DNA from: Bacteroidota bacterium
GTDB taxonomy: Bacteria > Bacteroidota > Ignavibacteria > UBA10030 > SZUA-254
NCBI GenBank assembly: GCA_036522515.1
Contig: DATDFQ010000006.1
Span: 17,088-81,087, forward strand
Length of the DNA stretch: 64,000 nucleotides
Direction of reading: 5' to 3'
The translations under genes and the position numbers were made by a program. How positions within the stretch are numbered: the first letter of the stretch is position 1; every line of letters starts with the position of its first letter. Of this stretch, positions 10,301 through 19,807 are shown one piece after another. The notes beneath the pieces were generated by a model. It saw only the letters and a list, made by a program, of their open reading frames with translations. It was not told the origin of the DNA and did not search any database.

Positions 10301-13262
10301 GTCCGGAGTGACCCGCCATGTTGCCATATCGTTCCGAACGACAGTCCGGCTCGTCCTCGTCCAGGGTCTCTTTTTGGCTCCCCTTCACTCCGCCACCCCC
10401 GGGCCGACGCTGAATTTCCAACCCTACACGATGCGGGACGGACTCGCTTCGAACCTCGTCTCCGCCCTCTGCCAGGATTCACGCGGCCGGTTGTGGGTCG
10501 GCACGAAGTCGGGACTCTCGATGTACGACGGCTCCGGGTTCACGACCTACTCCACGTCCGACGGACTGCCCAACGACTGGGTGACTGCGATCTGCGAGCG
10601 CCCGGATAAGCCCGGAGCGCTGATCGCCGGCACGATCGCCGGCGGCGTGTGCGAATACGAGGACGGCGGCTTCAGGCGACTGACGCACGAAGGAAACGTG
10701 AATGCCGTCCACGCCGACGGATCGGCTTGCGTCTGGTTCATCATGAGCGATACGCTGTTCATGCTGAGACATGGTTCACTCCGCATCCTTGCTGTCTCTT
10801 CGGTCTCGCCCAACCGGGGTGACATCATCGAACTTTCGGATTCATCCGGCAGCCGGCAAATCGTCGCGGGCTTTGGCGACGAGCTCCTGTTCTTTTCCAT
10901 GGATGGCGCCCGGCGTTTGTCCGTTCCTCTCCACGATTTCGGGGATATCTATGCCGTTGTGGGTTCGCCTTCTGACGGGACCCTCTGGTTGACGAGCGCC
11001 CAGGGAAAGATCTGCCGGGTCGACCTCGCGGGCCGGGTCCTCTGGACAGGATGGTTGCCGCAGCGCGAACCCGCTGCACTCGCCTGCGACCGGCTGGGCC
11101 GGATCTGGGTTCGAACCGTTGAAGGACTTCTGCCGATTCCCTCGGATGCGAGCCGGTTCCTCCCCGGCGCCAGACCGTTCCTGATCGAGGATCTGCGGCC
11201 GGGAGGATGGGTTGGTCCTGTGATGTTCGACAGGGAGGATAACCTCTGGGCCGGCACCTGGGCCCGCGGGATACTGAAGGTCTCCGACCGGAGAATCGTT
11301 CATGATCCGATCGATGGAGTTACCGGAGGATCCGCAGGCCTCGCCGGGGATGTCTGGATAACAACGGACTCAAGCGTCATTCGTCTTTCACAGGGAAAGG
11401 ACGGTTCCTGGGATCGAACTCCCTTCGCGGTGAAGTCAGGTTTCCGTTGGGAAGGGGATCCCGTCACCGACGATCATGGCAGGCTCTGGATTGGGGGTCG
11501 AACTCAGGTTGGAGCCTGGTTCGTGGGTTTCCGCATAATCCGAGCACCCGGGGGCCCGGTGAGGCTCGCCGAATTCGCCCGGGTTCCCATCCAACGCTCA
11601 GCAACGGCGTGGTTTGTGGACCGAGATGATCATTGCTGGATGCCTGTCGGGGACACCGCGATCGAGATCACCGATGTCCCCTCGGGATCTCGTGCCGGCA
11701 TGCTTGGGCCCAGGGACGGCCTCCCCCGTGCGGCGATCAAGGTCTTTTATCAGGATCACAAGGGCGATGTCTGGATCGGTCTTTGGACCAGGGGCCTGAT
11801 ACGGTACCGGGCGGCTTCACCGGAAGAAGGAGGCGAAAACCGGATCCGTCTCTTCACAACGCGCGATGGACTCCCTCACGAAGGCATCCGGGCCCTCCAT
11901 GAGGATGCGGGAGGAAATATGTGGATCGGCACTCGCTACGGCGGACTCGCGCGGCTCGATCCGCAAGGGAACATCAAGAGTGTTTCGAGGAAGACCGGGC
12001 TGCGGAGCGACGTGGTCTGGAAGATCGCCAGCGACCGCCACGGCAGGATCTGGCTCGTGACGGATGCCGGAATCGAGTGCATCGAGTCGGCCACGTTGAA
12101 GCCGCTCCCCATTCAATACGCCCTGGCCGGGCAGAACCCTCTGGCGATCGGCATCCATCGGGGAGATTTCTTCTGGATGGCGACTCCGCAAGGGTTTTCG
12201 ACATTCGAATTCAACCGGCCAAGGCTTTCTCCGCCTCCTCCGCTTGTCCACATCGCGTCGGTGCTCGTCAACAGCCGGCCGCGAAGCCCCGGCGAGCTCA
12301 CCGATCTTGCCCACGACGAGAACCATTGCACCATCGGGTTCGCCGGACTGGGATTTGCCGACGAGCGAAACATGCGCTATCGGTACAGGCTGATCGGGCT
12401 CGACAACGCCTGGAGCGGGCCGGTCAGCCAACGGGCGATCACGTACGCAGCGCTCAATCCCGGCGAATATACGTTCGAGGTCGTCGCCATCTCTTCGGAC
12501 GGCCTCGAGAGCATCGAACCCGCGGAGGCGCGCTTGCGGATTGCGTCCCCGTATTACCGTCAATGGTGGTTTATCGTCGCTTCGACCGTGCTCCTGGGCC
12601 TTGCCCTCTGGCGCGCCTACCGCTACCGCGTGGGGCGGCTGTTGGAGCTCGAGCGACTCCGGACGCGGATCGCCGGCGATTTGCACGATGAGGTCGGGAC
12701 AAATCTCAGCGGAATCCTGGTCTCTACCCAGATTCTCGAACGGCGGCTGAACGCGGTGCTGCCGGACGCCGACAAAGAGCACATCCACGAGATCGGTGTT
12801 GTGGCCCGGTCGACGCAGGAGATGATGCGGGACATCGTCTGGATGCTCAACCCTTCCCATGACCGGTTCGGCGATCTCGTCCTGAAAATGAAGGACGTGG
12901 CCTCCGGCCTGCTCGGTGAGAGGGATTGCGAGTTCACCGTATCGCCCCAGGATTCACCGGACATCCTCAGCATCGATTTCAAGCGCAACGTCTTCCTCAT
13001 CTACAAAGAAGCCTTGAACAACATCGTGAGGCACTCCTCCGCAACCCGGATCGTCGTCGAGATCATCCGCCGAAACGGGTCGTTTGTTCTGAAAGTGGCC
13101 GATAACGGTAAAGGCTTCGATACCGGCCCCGGCCGAAGCGGAAGCGGGTTGACCAGCATGCGTCGCCGCGCCGCGCAGCTCGGAGGTTCACTCATCGTGC
13201 GGAGCGCTTCCGGAGAGGGCACCACGGTCATCCTCGATGTAAAAAATGGCGCAAGAGCGTGA
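10299..13262 (+). CDS. Sensor histidine kinase with periplasmic propeller and Y_Y_Y domain
   Basis: About 987 aa. After a short hydrophobic N-terminus come repeated propeller blades of the two-component-regulator type (DSRGRLWVGT, DREDNLWAGT, DAGGNMWIGT, DRHGRIWLVT) to about residue 640. A Y_Y_Y-type beta domain follows (about 660-745), then one membrane helix (about 749-772). The HisKA_3 dimerisation helix has the phospho-acceptor in GDLHDEVG (His796), and the HATPase has N-, DNGKGF and GSGLTSM boxes (900-985). Unlike hybrid HTCS proteins it has no receiver or AraC domain; the regulator is the next gene. The ligand may be a glucan fragment, given the neighbours. Start uncertain (TTG 10299 or GTG 10308). 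Confidence 0.9.
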   Translation: MSGVTRHVAISFRTTVRLVLVQGLFLAPLHSATPGPTLNFQPYTMRDGLASNLVSALCQDSRGRLWVGTKSGLSMYDGSGFTTYSTSDGLPNDWVTAICERPDKPGALIAGTIAGGVCEYEDGGFRRLTHEGNVNAVHADGSACVWFIMSDTLFMLRHGSLRILAVSSVSPNRGDIIELSDSSGSRQIVAGFGDELLFFSMDGARRLSVPLHDFGDIYAVVGSPSDGTLWLTSAQGKICRVDLAGRVLWTGWLPQREPAALACDRLGRIWVRTVEGLLPIPSDASRFLPGARPFLIEDLRPGGWVGPVMFDREDNLWAGTWARGILKVSDRRIVHDPIDGVTGGSAGLAGDVWITTDSSVIRLSQGKDGSWDRTPFAVKSGFRWEGDPVTDDHGRLWIGGRTQVGAWFVGFRIIRAPGGPVRLAEFARVPIQRSATAWFVDRDDHCWMPVGDTAIEITDVPSGSRAGMLGPRDGLPRAAIKVFYQDHKGDVWIGLWTRGLIRYRAASPEEGGENRIRLFTTRDGLPHEGIRALHEDAGGNMWIGTRYGGLARLDPQGNIKSVSRKTGLRSDVVWKIASDRHGRIWLVTDAGIECIESATLKPLPIQYALAGQNPLAIGIHRGDFFWMATPQGFSTFEFNRPRLSPPPPLVHIASVLVNSRPRSPGELTDLAHDENHCTIGFAGLGFADERNMRYRYRLIGLDNAWSGPVSQRAITYAALNPGEYTFEVVAISSDGLESIEPAEARLRIASPYYRQWWFIVASTVLLGLALWRAYRYRVGRLLELERLRTRIAGDLHDEVGTNLSGILVSTQILERRLNAVLPDADKEHIHEIGVVARSTQEMMRDIVWMLNPSHDRFGDLVLKMKDVASGLLGERDCEFTVSPQDSPDILSIDFKRNVFLIYKEALNNIVRHSSATRIVVEIIRRNGSFVLKVADNGKGFDTGPGRSGSGLTSMRRRAAQLGGSLIVRSASGEGTTVILDVKNGARA

Positions 13263-13982
13263 TTGCGCATGGGCTTCATTACCCCGTATCTTGTGACGGC
13301 GGCGGCCCCGCAGGGATACCATTCTCTGAGTGACGGAGTGACAGACGATTTTCCCCTTGTATGGATCGTGGAGGACGAGAGCCGGTTCGGCCAGCGGCTC
13401 GCCGAGCTCATCAACATGAGCGACGCGTTCCGTTGCTCCGGCGTGTACCGGGACTGTGAATCCGCGCTCATCGCGCTGGGGAACGAAATCCCCCCGGATA
13501 TTCTCCTCATGGATATCGGTCTTCCCGGTATGAGCGGACTCGAGGGCATCGCCAGGGTGAGGGAAATCACTCCCGCGACCCAGGTCGTCATTCTCACGGT
13601 GTTTGAGGACAGCGACACCATCGTCCAGTCACTCAGCGCCGGGGCGTCGGGATACCTTCTGAAAGGATCGGAGCTTGGGGCGATCATCGAATCACTCAAG
13701 TCGATCCTGGGAGGGGGCGCTCCGATCAGCCCGCAGGTCGCCAAGAAGATTCTCGGACTCTTTACCGATCATCGTTCACCTTCCGAAGCCTACAACCTCA
13801 CCGCGCGGGAACGCGAGGTGCTCTCGTTCCTCGTCGACGGATTGACCAAGCAGCGCATCGCCGACCGCTTATTCGTCAGCTTTCACACCATCGACAAGCA
13901 TCTACGCAATATCTACGGCAAACTGCAGGTCCGGAGCCGCACGGAGGCCGTAGCGAAAGCCCTCAAAGAACGTCTCCTGTAA
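13263..13982 (+). CDS. NarL/FixJ-type response regulator
   Basis: Up to 239 aa. The receiver domain spans about residues 31-150, with acidic pocket VEDE, phospho-acceptor Asp84 in LLMDIGLPG and a switch Thr in VILTVF. A LuxR-type helix-turn-helix follows at about 178-235 (LTAREREVL, KQRIADRLF, HLRNIYGKL). The gene follows the kinase stop with no gap, so the two form an operon and a cognate pair. The reading opens at TTG 13263, with an ATG at 13269. A GTG at 13338, seven codons before the receiver fold, would give a more typical 214-aa regulator, so the N-terminus is uncertain. Confidence 0.9.
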   Translation: MRMGFITPYLVTAAAPQGYHSLSDGVTDDFPLVWIVEDESRFGQRLAELINMSDAFRCSGVYRDCESALIALGNEIPPDILLMDIGLPGMSGLEGIARVREITPATQVVILTVFEDSDTIVQSLSAGASGYLLKGSELGAIIESLKSILGGGAPISPQVAKKILGLFTDHRSPSEAYNLTAREREVLSFLVDGLTKQRIADRLFVSFHTIDKHLRNIYGKLQVRSRTEAVAKALKERLL

Positions 13983-14069
13983 AATACCGCAACTGCGTAC
14001 TTACGCATCTCCCTCTTCCGCCGTATCTTCCTGATACAAGGGTGGATCACTGCTTTTGAGGGAATCTAT

Positions 14070-15971
14070 ATGAAAACTTGTTGCCTTATTCTTTTCGCGG
14101 GTTCTCTTTGTGGCGTTCTCGTCTGTCAGACCGCGACCGCTCAGATCCCGCGGACGCTCTCCTACCAGGGGGTGCTTGCCGATCAGTTCGGCAATCCGCG
14201 TCCGAACGGCTTTTACCCCTTTACGTTCCGGCTCTACATCGCCCCGGGCGGCGGCCCCATCGTCTGGGCGGAAGGGCAATCTCTCGAGGTAAAAAAAGGG
14301 CTTTTCACCGCGGTCCTCGGTTCTGTCACGCCTTTTCCCCCCGGGTTGAAGTTCAACCAGCAGTACTGGCTTGGCGTACAGGTGGCCTCCGAGGCCGAGA
14401 TAACTCCCCGGACTCAACTCAGCTCGGTCGGGTCGAGCTTCGATGCCATCAGGGCGGATCTCGCCGACGCCGTCCCGGACAATTCGGTAACTGGAGCGAA
14501 GATCGCCGGCGGGCAGGTCGTGAAGAGCCTGAATTCACTCACGGATAACGTCGTCCTGGAAGGCGCAAACGGCGCTTCGGTGACGGCCAACGGAAGCACG
14601 ATCACGATCACGGCCTCCGGAGGAGGCGGAGGCGGCATCGGTACGATTCAAAACACCGATAATACTCTCAGCATTACAAACCCTGCCGGGCCGACCACGA
14701 CCATTAATCTGAAATCTCCCCTCGTCATTCCCGGGAACCTCGGGATCGGCGGCTCTCCCTCCTGGCCTTTCCATCTGAAGAAATCGGACAACACCGGTTC
14801 GGGAGTTCAGGCGCGCGTCACGAACACATCGACAAGCGGCACCTCCTACGCGGCATACTCGCTCGAAGCGAACAACGGCTCGGCGGTCATGCAGATGGCC
14901 TGCGACGGGTTGGGAACCGGTGTCCTCGGCACTCCGTGCGGATATCTCGGGACCTATACCAATCTGCCCGTCGGATTCGTCACCAACAATGCCGAGCGGA
15001 TGCGGATTACGAACGATGGAAACATCGCGGTCGGGCTGACCGTCCCGATCGCAAGGCTCCATGTCCACGCGGCGGGTGCATACGGCATCATCGGCGAAGG
15101 CGTCGGCGCAAACGGAATGGGGGTCTGGGGAAAGAACGACGACCCGCAGTCATCGGGGGTGTACGGAACGTCAAACGGCGGATTCGGGATCTACGGCGCC
15201 GGCGGCCAGCGCGGGGTTTTCGGATATAGTCAGAATGGAACCGGGGTTCACGGCGATGCCGGACAGTACGGCGTATTCGGGCTTGCCTCCGGCAGCAATG
15301 GCGCCATCGGCGTCTGGGGCCAATCGACGGCGAACACGGGACTCGGGCGCGGAGTGTACGGCACGACGGCAAGTCCGGACGGAAACGGAGTCGTCGGTGA
15401 GAACTTCGCGACGAGCGGCGCCGGCCGTGGAGTATGGGGAAGGAGCAATAGTCCGGTTGGTGTGGGCGTATTCGGCGAAAACACCAATACCAACGGATGG
15501 GCAGCATACTTTGTCGGGAAGACCGCCACCAAGACGCTTCAAATCCTCGGGGGTTCCGACCTCGCCGAGCCCTTCGAGACCGAACAGCCGGTGGAATCAA
15601 TCGAGCCGGGCATGGTCATGATCATCGACGAAGAGCATCCCGGGAAACTCAAACCGAGCGTGTCGTCGTACGACCCCAGAGTCGCAGGGATCGTGAGCGG
15701 CGCCGGCGGGATCGAGCCGGGGGTGACTCTTCGCCAGCAGGGGGTGATGGATGGCAGAACGGTGATCGCCCTCGCGGGGCGGGTCTACTGCAAGGCGGAA
15801 GCGCTTAACTCTCCCATCCGGCCCGGCGATTTCCTGACAACGTCGCCGATGCCGGGATGTGCCATGAAGGCGATCGACGGGACACGGGCCCACGGTTCGA
15901 TCATCGGCAAGGCCATGACAGGATTGAGCGAAGGGACCGGCCTCGTCCTCGTTCTCGTCAGCCTGCAGTAG
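14070..15971 (+). CDS. Secreted GVxG-repeat protein with C-terminal autoprocessing-like domain
   Basis: 633 aa. A signal peptide with cysteines (MKTCC...ATAQ) precedes a beta-rich domain beginning IPRTLSYQG that recurs in secreted proteins of FCB bacteria. A Gly-rich stretch follows at about 188-195. Residues about 325-475 form a run of short repeats of the type GVWG, GVYG, GVFG, GVHG spaced 10-20 residues apart, like the shafts of fibre proteins. The last 140 residues (SDLAEPFE, PGMVM, DPRVAGIVSG, LAGRVYCK, GDFLTTS, IIGKAM) resemble the C-terminal domains of phage or surface fibre proteins that fold or cleave themselves. SD GAGGG lies before the ATG. No T9SS tail is seen. A surface fibre or adhesin is the best guess. 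Confidence 0.6.
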   Translation: MKTCCLILFAGSLCGVLVCQTATAQIPRTLSYQGVLADQFGNPRPNGFYPFTFRLYIAPGGGPIVWAEGQSLEVKKGLFTAVLGSVTPFPPGLKFNQQYWLGVQVASEAEITPRTQLSSVGSSFDAIRADLADAVPDNSVTGAKIAGGQVVKSLNSLTDNVVLEGANGASVTANGSTITITASGGGGGGIGTIQNTDNTLSITNPAGPTTTINLKSPLVIPGNLGIGGSPSWPFHLKKSDNTGSGVQARVTNTSTSGTSYAAYSLEANNGSAVMQMACDGLGTGVLGTPCGYLGTYTNLPVGFVTNNAERMRITNDGNIAVGLTVPIARLHVHAAGAYGIIGEGVGANGMGVWGKNDDPQSSGVYGTSNGGFGIYGAGGQRGVFGYSQNGTGVHGDAGQYGVFGLASGSNGAIGVWGQSTANTGLGRGVYGTTASPDGNGVVGENFATSGAGRGVWGRSNSPVGVGVFGENTNTNGWAAYFVGKTATKTLQILGGSDLAEPFETEQPVESIEPGMVMIIDEEHPGKLKPSVSSYDPRVAGIVSGAGGIEPGVTLRQQGVMDGRTVIALAGRVYCKAEALNSPIRPGDFLTTSPMPGCAMKAIDGTRAHGSIIGKAMTGLSEGTGLVLVLVSLQ

Positions 15972-15984
15972 ACTGGAGATGGCG

Positions 15985-18417
15985 ATGAAACACTCGGTGA
16001 TAATACTCGTGTTCATGCTGACCGGGCTTAAAGTCGCCCGGGCGCAGAAAGAGAACCCCGGAGAGGACATCGAAGGGCGGATGCATTACCGTTTCCAAAT
16101 GAGAGCCAACGAGAACGGGGAAATTCCGTTGAATGCCCTCATGAAGGCCAGGCTAGAGCTTGACATGAAGCGGCGGCTCACGAAAGGTACGCCGCGGGAG
16201 GCCATGGACGCGGGGATCGGCGGTTGGGAATGGCTCGGCCCCGGGAACATCGGCGGAAGAATCCGGACGATCGTGTTTCATCCCAACAATCCGGCAACTG
16301 TCTTCATCGGCGCGGCATCCGGCGGAATCTGGAGATCCGATAATGGGGGCGGCTGGTGGTATCCACTTGCGGATTTCATGGCCAATCTGAATGTCACCTC
16401 CATCGTGATGGATCCGACAAACCCCTCGGTCATGTACGCTGCAACCGGGGAAGAAAATAATGGTGCGGGCGGACCTGGTGCAGAGCAAAATGTCCCCGGG
16501 GCGGGAATCTTCAAAAGTGTGGACGGCGGAGCATCGTGGACTCAACTGGAAAGTACCAGGATCCCCGGCTTTTCTTTTGTCGGTCGATTGACACACCATC
16601 CGTCGATCTCTAATACTCTCCTCGCAGCCGCAGGAGGCGGTGTCTACCGGACGACTGACGGCGGTGGCTCGTGGGCGAACGTCCTCTCGGGAGTCACGGC
16701 TTACCAGGTCAAGTACCACCCCACCAATCCGGCGCGGGTGCTTTGTGGGACACATACCGATTTCTACCTCTCGGCCGACGGCGGCGCGCTGTGGACACGG
16801 CAGACCACCGGAGCGGCGAACAAGCTTCCGGACGCTAACGTTCGGTGCGAAGGGGATTTCTCGATCACCGACAATGACATTTACGTGAACATGGTGGATC
16901 GCGATAGCGGAGAGGTATGGCGGTCAACCGACGCGGGAGTGACGTGGGGCTTGCGAAAATCGAAAATTCAGTTTGGCTTCCAGGGTGATTATAACAATGC
17001 CATGTGGGTGGATCCCACGAACTCCAGCATCATCCTCGCCGGAGGCCGGAACCTGCAGCGCAGCACGGACGGCGGTTCTACATTTACAAATATCGGCGGG
17101 GATGGAGAGCAGGTGCCCACCCGCGATGTTCACGCCGATATGCACACGATCGTGCAGCATCCTGATTATAACGGATCATCCAATCGAATCGTCTATGTCG
17201 GCTGTGATGGTGGCGTGTTCCGCGCCGCTGACATCCTGTCGGCAACCGTCTCCTCGGGATGGACGAATCTTGCTTCAAACCTGGGCATTACGCAGTTTTA
17301 CGGGGGTGCCGTCGCGCTCGACGGCAGTTTGCTCGCAGGAGCGGCACAGGATAACGACCGCAGTCAAACCACGCCGGGTCGAGGCCCCCAGAACTGGTTC
17401 GGAGCCGGCGGTACGGCTCCAGGCGGGGACGGCACGGCGGTGGCGGTCGACTTTGCAAATGGAGCCAGGGTTTACGCGGAGGCAACATATGGTTCAATCG
17501 CCCGCAGCGACGACAGCGGCCACACCTACTTCCAAAAGAAGAACGGGCTCACAGAAACCAGCGCGCTGTTTGTGGCTCCGCTTGTGATGGATCCGAACAA
17601 TTCCAGCACGTTGTATTGGGGCGGCGCGAGGCTCTGGAAGACCACAGACCGTGCCGAGAATTGGAGTCAGTTTCGCGGGACCGTCGTGACCTCGCCGAAT
17701 TGCTCGGCGCTCGATGTGGCCAGAGGAAATCCAAACCTCATCTGGGCCGGTTACACCAACGGCCAGCTCTCCCGGACAACGGACGGCGGCGCAACCTGGA
17801 CTGATTTCCCGGGCGGGGGGCGGCCCACAACAGTGATTACGTCGATTGCCATCAGCCCTTCGAGCAATCCGGTGGTCCTGGTGAGCTACGGGGGTTATAT
17901 GAGTAATAGTGTGTGGCTGACAGAAGACGGCGGAAACACATGGTCTATGCGGTCCGGAACGGCTCCTGACGACCTACCCGCCATCCAGGTCAATACCGTC
18001 AGCATTCACCCGCTGAATTCAAACTGGATGTATGCAGGCACGGACCTCGGGGTTTTCGCCTCCGAAAACCGCGGTCTCAGCTGGAGCTTCACAGCGCTAT
18101 ACGGATGGAACGAGGGTCCGGCGAATGTCGAGGTGAGCCAGTTGTTCTGGCAAGGTTCCGATTATCTGATGGCCGCCACTTATGGCCGCGGGATGTTCCG
18201 GACGCGGATTCGCTTCGCGATCTACGTCGATCAGAGCAACCCTATCACCGGAGACGGGACGCTCGGAAACCCGTATAAGGCGATACAGGATGGGCTCAAC
18301 GCACAGGGAAACGGGACAGACCTCTACATCAAGACGGGGGTCTACAATCAGGGCGGGATGATACTCAGCCGGCGGGGCTGGATTGTGGCATGGGGAGGAG
18401 CCGTTGAGATTCGATGA
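15985..18417 (+). CDS. Secreted BNR/sortilin-like beta-propeller protein
   Basis: About 810 aa from the ATG at 15985, chosen because GGAG lies 6 bp upstream; an ATG at 15979 is also possible. A signal peptide ending ARAQ is followed by repeated blades with SDNGG, SVDGGASW, TTDGGGSW, SADGG, STDGGSTF and TEDGGNTW, the Asp-box pattern of BNR and Vps10/sortilin propellers, over about residues 70-720. The end (VDQSNP, GDGTLGNPYKAI, IQDGLN) looks like the start of a parallel beta-helix cut short after about 60 residues. Such proteins bind or cleave glycans or act as surface scaffolds, and no catalytic set can be assigned. It lies between two other secreted proteins on the same strand. Confidence 0.7.
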   Translation: MKHSVIILVFMLTGLKVARAQKENPGEDIEGRMHYRFQMRANENGEIPLNALMKARLELDMKRRLTKGTPREAMDAGIGGWEWLGPGNIGGRIRTIVFHPNNPATVFIGAASGGIWRSDNGGGWWYPLADFMANLNVTSIVMDPTNPSVMYAATGEENNGAGGPGAEQNVPGAGIFKSVDGGASWTQLESTRIPGFSFVGRLTHHPSISNTLLAAAGGGVYRTTDGGGSWANVLSGVTAYQVKYHPTNPARVLCGTHTDFYLSADGGALWTRQTTGAANKLPDANVRCEGDFSITDNDIYVNMVDRDSGEVWRSTDAGVTWGLRKSKIQFGFQGDYNNAMWVDPTNSSIILAGGRNLQRSTDGGSTFTNIGGDGEQVPTRDVHADMHTIVQHPDYNGSSNRIVYVGCDGGVFRAADILSATVSSGWTNLASNLGITQFYGGAVALDGSLLAGAAQDNDRSQTTPGRGPQNWFGAGGTAPGGDGTAVAVDFANGARVYAEATYGSIARSDDSGHTYFQKKNGLTETSALFVAPLVMDPNNSSTLYWGGARLWKTTDRAENWSQFRGTVVTSPNCSALDVARGNPNLIWAGYTNGQLSRTTDGGATWTDFPGGGRPTTVITSIAISPSSNPVVLVSYGGYMSNSVWLTEDGGNTWSMRSGTAPDDLPAIQVNTVSIHPLNSNWMYAGTDLGVFASENRGLSWSFTALYGWNEGPANVEVSQLFWQGSDYLMAATYGRGMFRTRIRFAIYVDQSNPITGDGTLGNPYKAIQDGLNAQGNGTDLYIKTGVYNQGGMILSRRGWIVAWGGAVEIR

Positions 18418-18475
18418 TGCAGGGTCCGACCGCCGGAGCATGGGTGAAAACGGGTTGCCGCCCGGGGGCCGGCGC

Positions 18476-19522
18476 ATGAGGCTCCTGCCGGCAACCTTGC
18501 TCGCGCTTGTCCTCGCTGCCGCCCCGGCGCATGGACAGGGGAGCAACCTCATCTGGTCGGGGTTTTCAACCGGCTATCAGGCAGGTCAGTCAGACAGCTC
18601 CGCCGTGGAGGGTCTGGCGGGACAAATGTTTGCGGGCCGCGCCGACAGTGGTGGCGTAAACCTGGGGAGCGGCTTTTTCTTCGGGTACACGGCAACAAGC
18701 CTCACCGTTTCGATTTCTCTTCCGGCCGGATGGAATCTGATTTCCGTGCCTCTCAGCGTCGGCAATTACGACAAGTCCATCCTTTATCCTACTGCGGCGA
18801 GCAGGGCGTTCGGATACGAGGGGTCGTATGTCGTCAAGAATACGCTGAGCGGCGGCGCGGGGTACTGGATCAGGTTCAGCGCCGCGGCGGACATTCTCTT
18901 TGAAGGGTTCACCCGCGTGACCGACACCGTCGCCGTCGCCAAAGGCTGGAACCTGATCGGATCGGTATCCCGGTCGATTCCGGTCGTCGCCGTTACTTCC
19001 GTTCCGCCGGGGATGGCCACTACCCCGTTCTTCGGATACGCGGGATCGTACCAGACGAGCTCCACCATCGAACCGGGGAAGGCGTATTGGGTCAAGGTCG
19101 AGGACGCCGGGCTGCTCGTCCTGTCGTCATCGGGTTCGCCCGGCGGTCCAGGCCGAATCAGGGTCATACAGACTCAGGAACGCCCGCCGATGCCTCCCCT
19201 CCCGGAAGACACGCCGAAACCGGCCTCATCGATTCCCAAAGAGTACTCGCTTCGGCAGAACTTTCCGAATCCGTTCAACCCGTCAACGAAGATGTCATTC
19301 GCCGTTGCTCGTTTGTCGTTGGTGACTTTGAGGGTGTACGATGTCCTCGGACAGGAGGTGGCGACTCTGGTGAACGAGGTGAAGGAGCCGGGAGAGTACC
19401 GTGTGGAGTGGGACGCGAGCAGAGCGGCGAGCGGCCTCTATTTCTGCCGGCTCGACGCAAAAGCGGACCGGGACGTGCGATCGGTATTCTCCAAAGTGAT
19501 GAAGATGGTTTTGATTCGATAA
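18476..19522 (+). CDS. Secreted protein with T9SS type-A sorting domain
   Basis: 348 aa from the ATG at 18476, which gives a clean signal peptide (MRLLPATLLA...AHGQ); a longer reading to 18383 would place the signal inside the protein and overlap the upstream gene. Two similar beta units follow at about 80-210 (both with AKGWNLIG or AGWNLISV and a YxGSY motif). After a Pro-rich linker comes the sorting domain: LRQNFPNPFNPST, LRVYDVLGQEVATL, SGLYFCRL, ending KMVLIR. The T9SS recognises this tail and anchors or releases cargo at the outer membrane. No enzyme motif is seen. A strong terminator follows. Confidence 0.8.
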   Translation: MRLLPATLLALVLAAAPAHGQGSNLIWSGFSTGYQAGQSDSSAVEGLAGQMFAGRADSGGVNLGSGFFFGYTATSLTVSISLPAGWNLISVPLSVGNYDKSILYPTAASRAFGYEGSYVVKNTLSGGAGYWIRFSAAADILFEGFTRVTDTVAVAKGWNLIGSVSRSIPVVAVTSVPPGMATTPFFGYAGSYQTSSTIEPGKAYWVKVEDAGLLVLSSSGSPGGPGRIRVIQTQERPPMPPLPEDTPKPASSIPKEYSLRQNFPNPFNPSTKMSFAVARLSLVTLRVYDVLGQEVATLVNEVKEPGEYRVEWDASRAASGLYFCRLDAKADRDVRSVFSKVMKMVLIR

Positions 19523-19570
19523 GATCCGTGAATGGAGGGAGGTGCGCGAAACCTCTTTTCGGCATGAGAG

Positions 19571-19609
19571 GAGCCCCGTTCGGCAGTGAGCCGGCGGGGC
19601 TCGTCTTTT
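19571..19609 (+). terminator. Rho-independent terminator
   Basis: GAGCCCCG (19571-19578) pairs with CGGGGCTC (19595-19602), an inner CGGC/GCCG pair extends the stem, and GTCTTTT follows. It lies about 50 bp after the T9SS cargo gene and closes the 14-19.5 kb block. Confidence 0.75.
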
Positions 19610-19631
19610 AGTGCCGCAAACTCATCGAATA

Positions 19632-19710
19632 TGTCATCCTGAGGGAGCGTAGCGAACGAAGGATCTAGCCTTTCCGATCTGCGAGATCCTTCGCTTCGCT
19701 CAGGATGACA
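19632..19710. repeat. Imperfect palindromic repeat, TGTCATCCTGAG family
   Basis: Same design as the element at 10142: TGTCATCCTGAGGGAGCGTA at one end, the inverse complement CTCAGGATGACA at the other, and internal AAGGATCT/AGATCCTT arms. It lies between a terminator and the next promoter, so it probably does not belong to either transcript. Confidence 0.8.
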
Positions 19711-19740
19711 GAATAAGAGACTGCCACACGATTCGGTATC

Positions 19741-19767
19741 TTGACTTTCCATTAAATAATATATACT
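19741..19767 (+). promoter_or_regulatory. Possible promoter for the GH13 gene block
   Basis: TTGACT (19741-19746) and TATACT (19762-19767) lie in an AT-rich stretch about 40 bp before the GTG start. The 15-bp spacer is short for a sigma-70 promoter, so this is tentative, but the position after a terminator fits. Confidence 0.35.
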
Positions 19768-19807
19768 TTGACGCTAAATTTAAGCCGAGTCCACCATCTT
19801 ACCTCCG

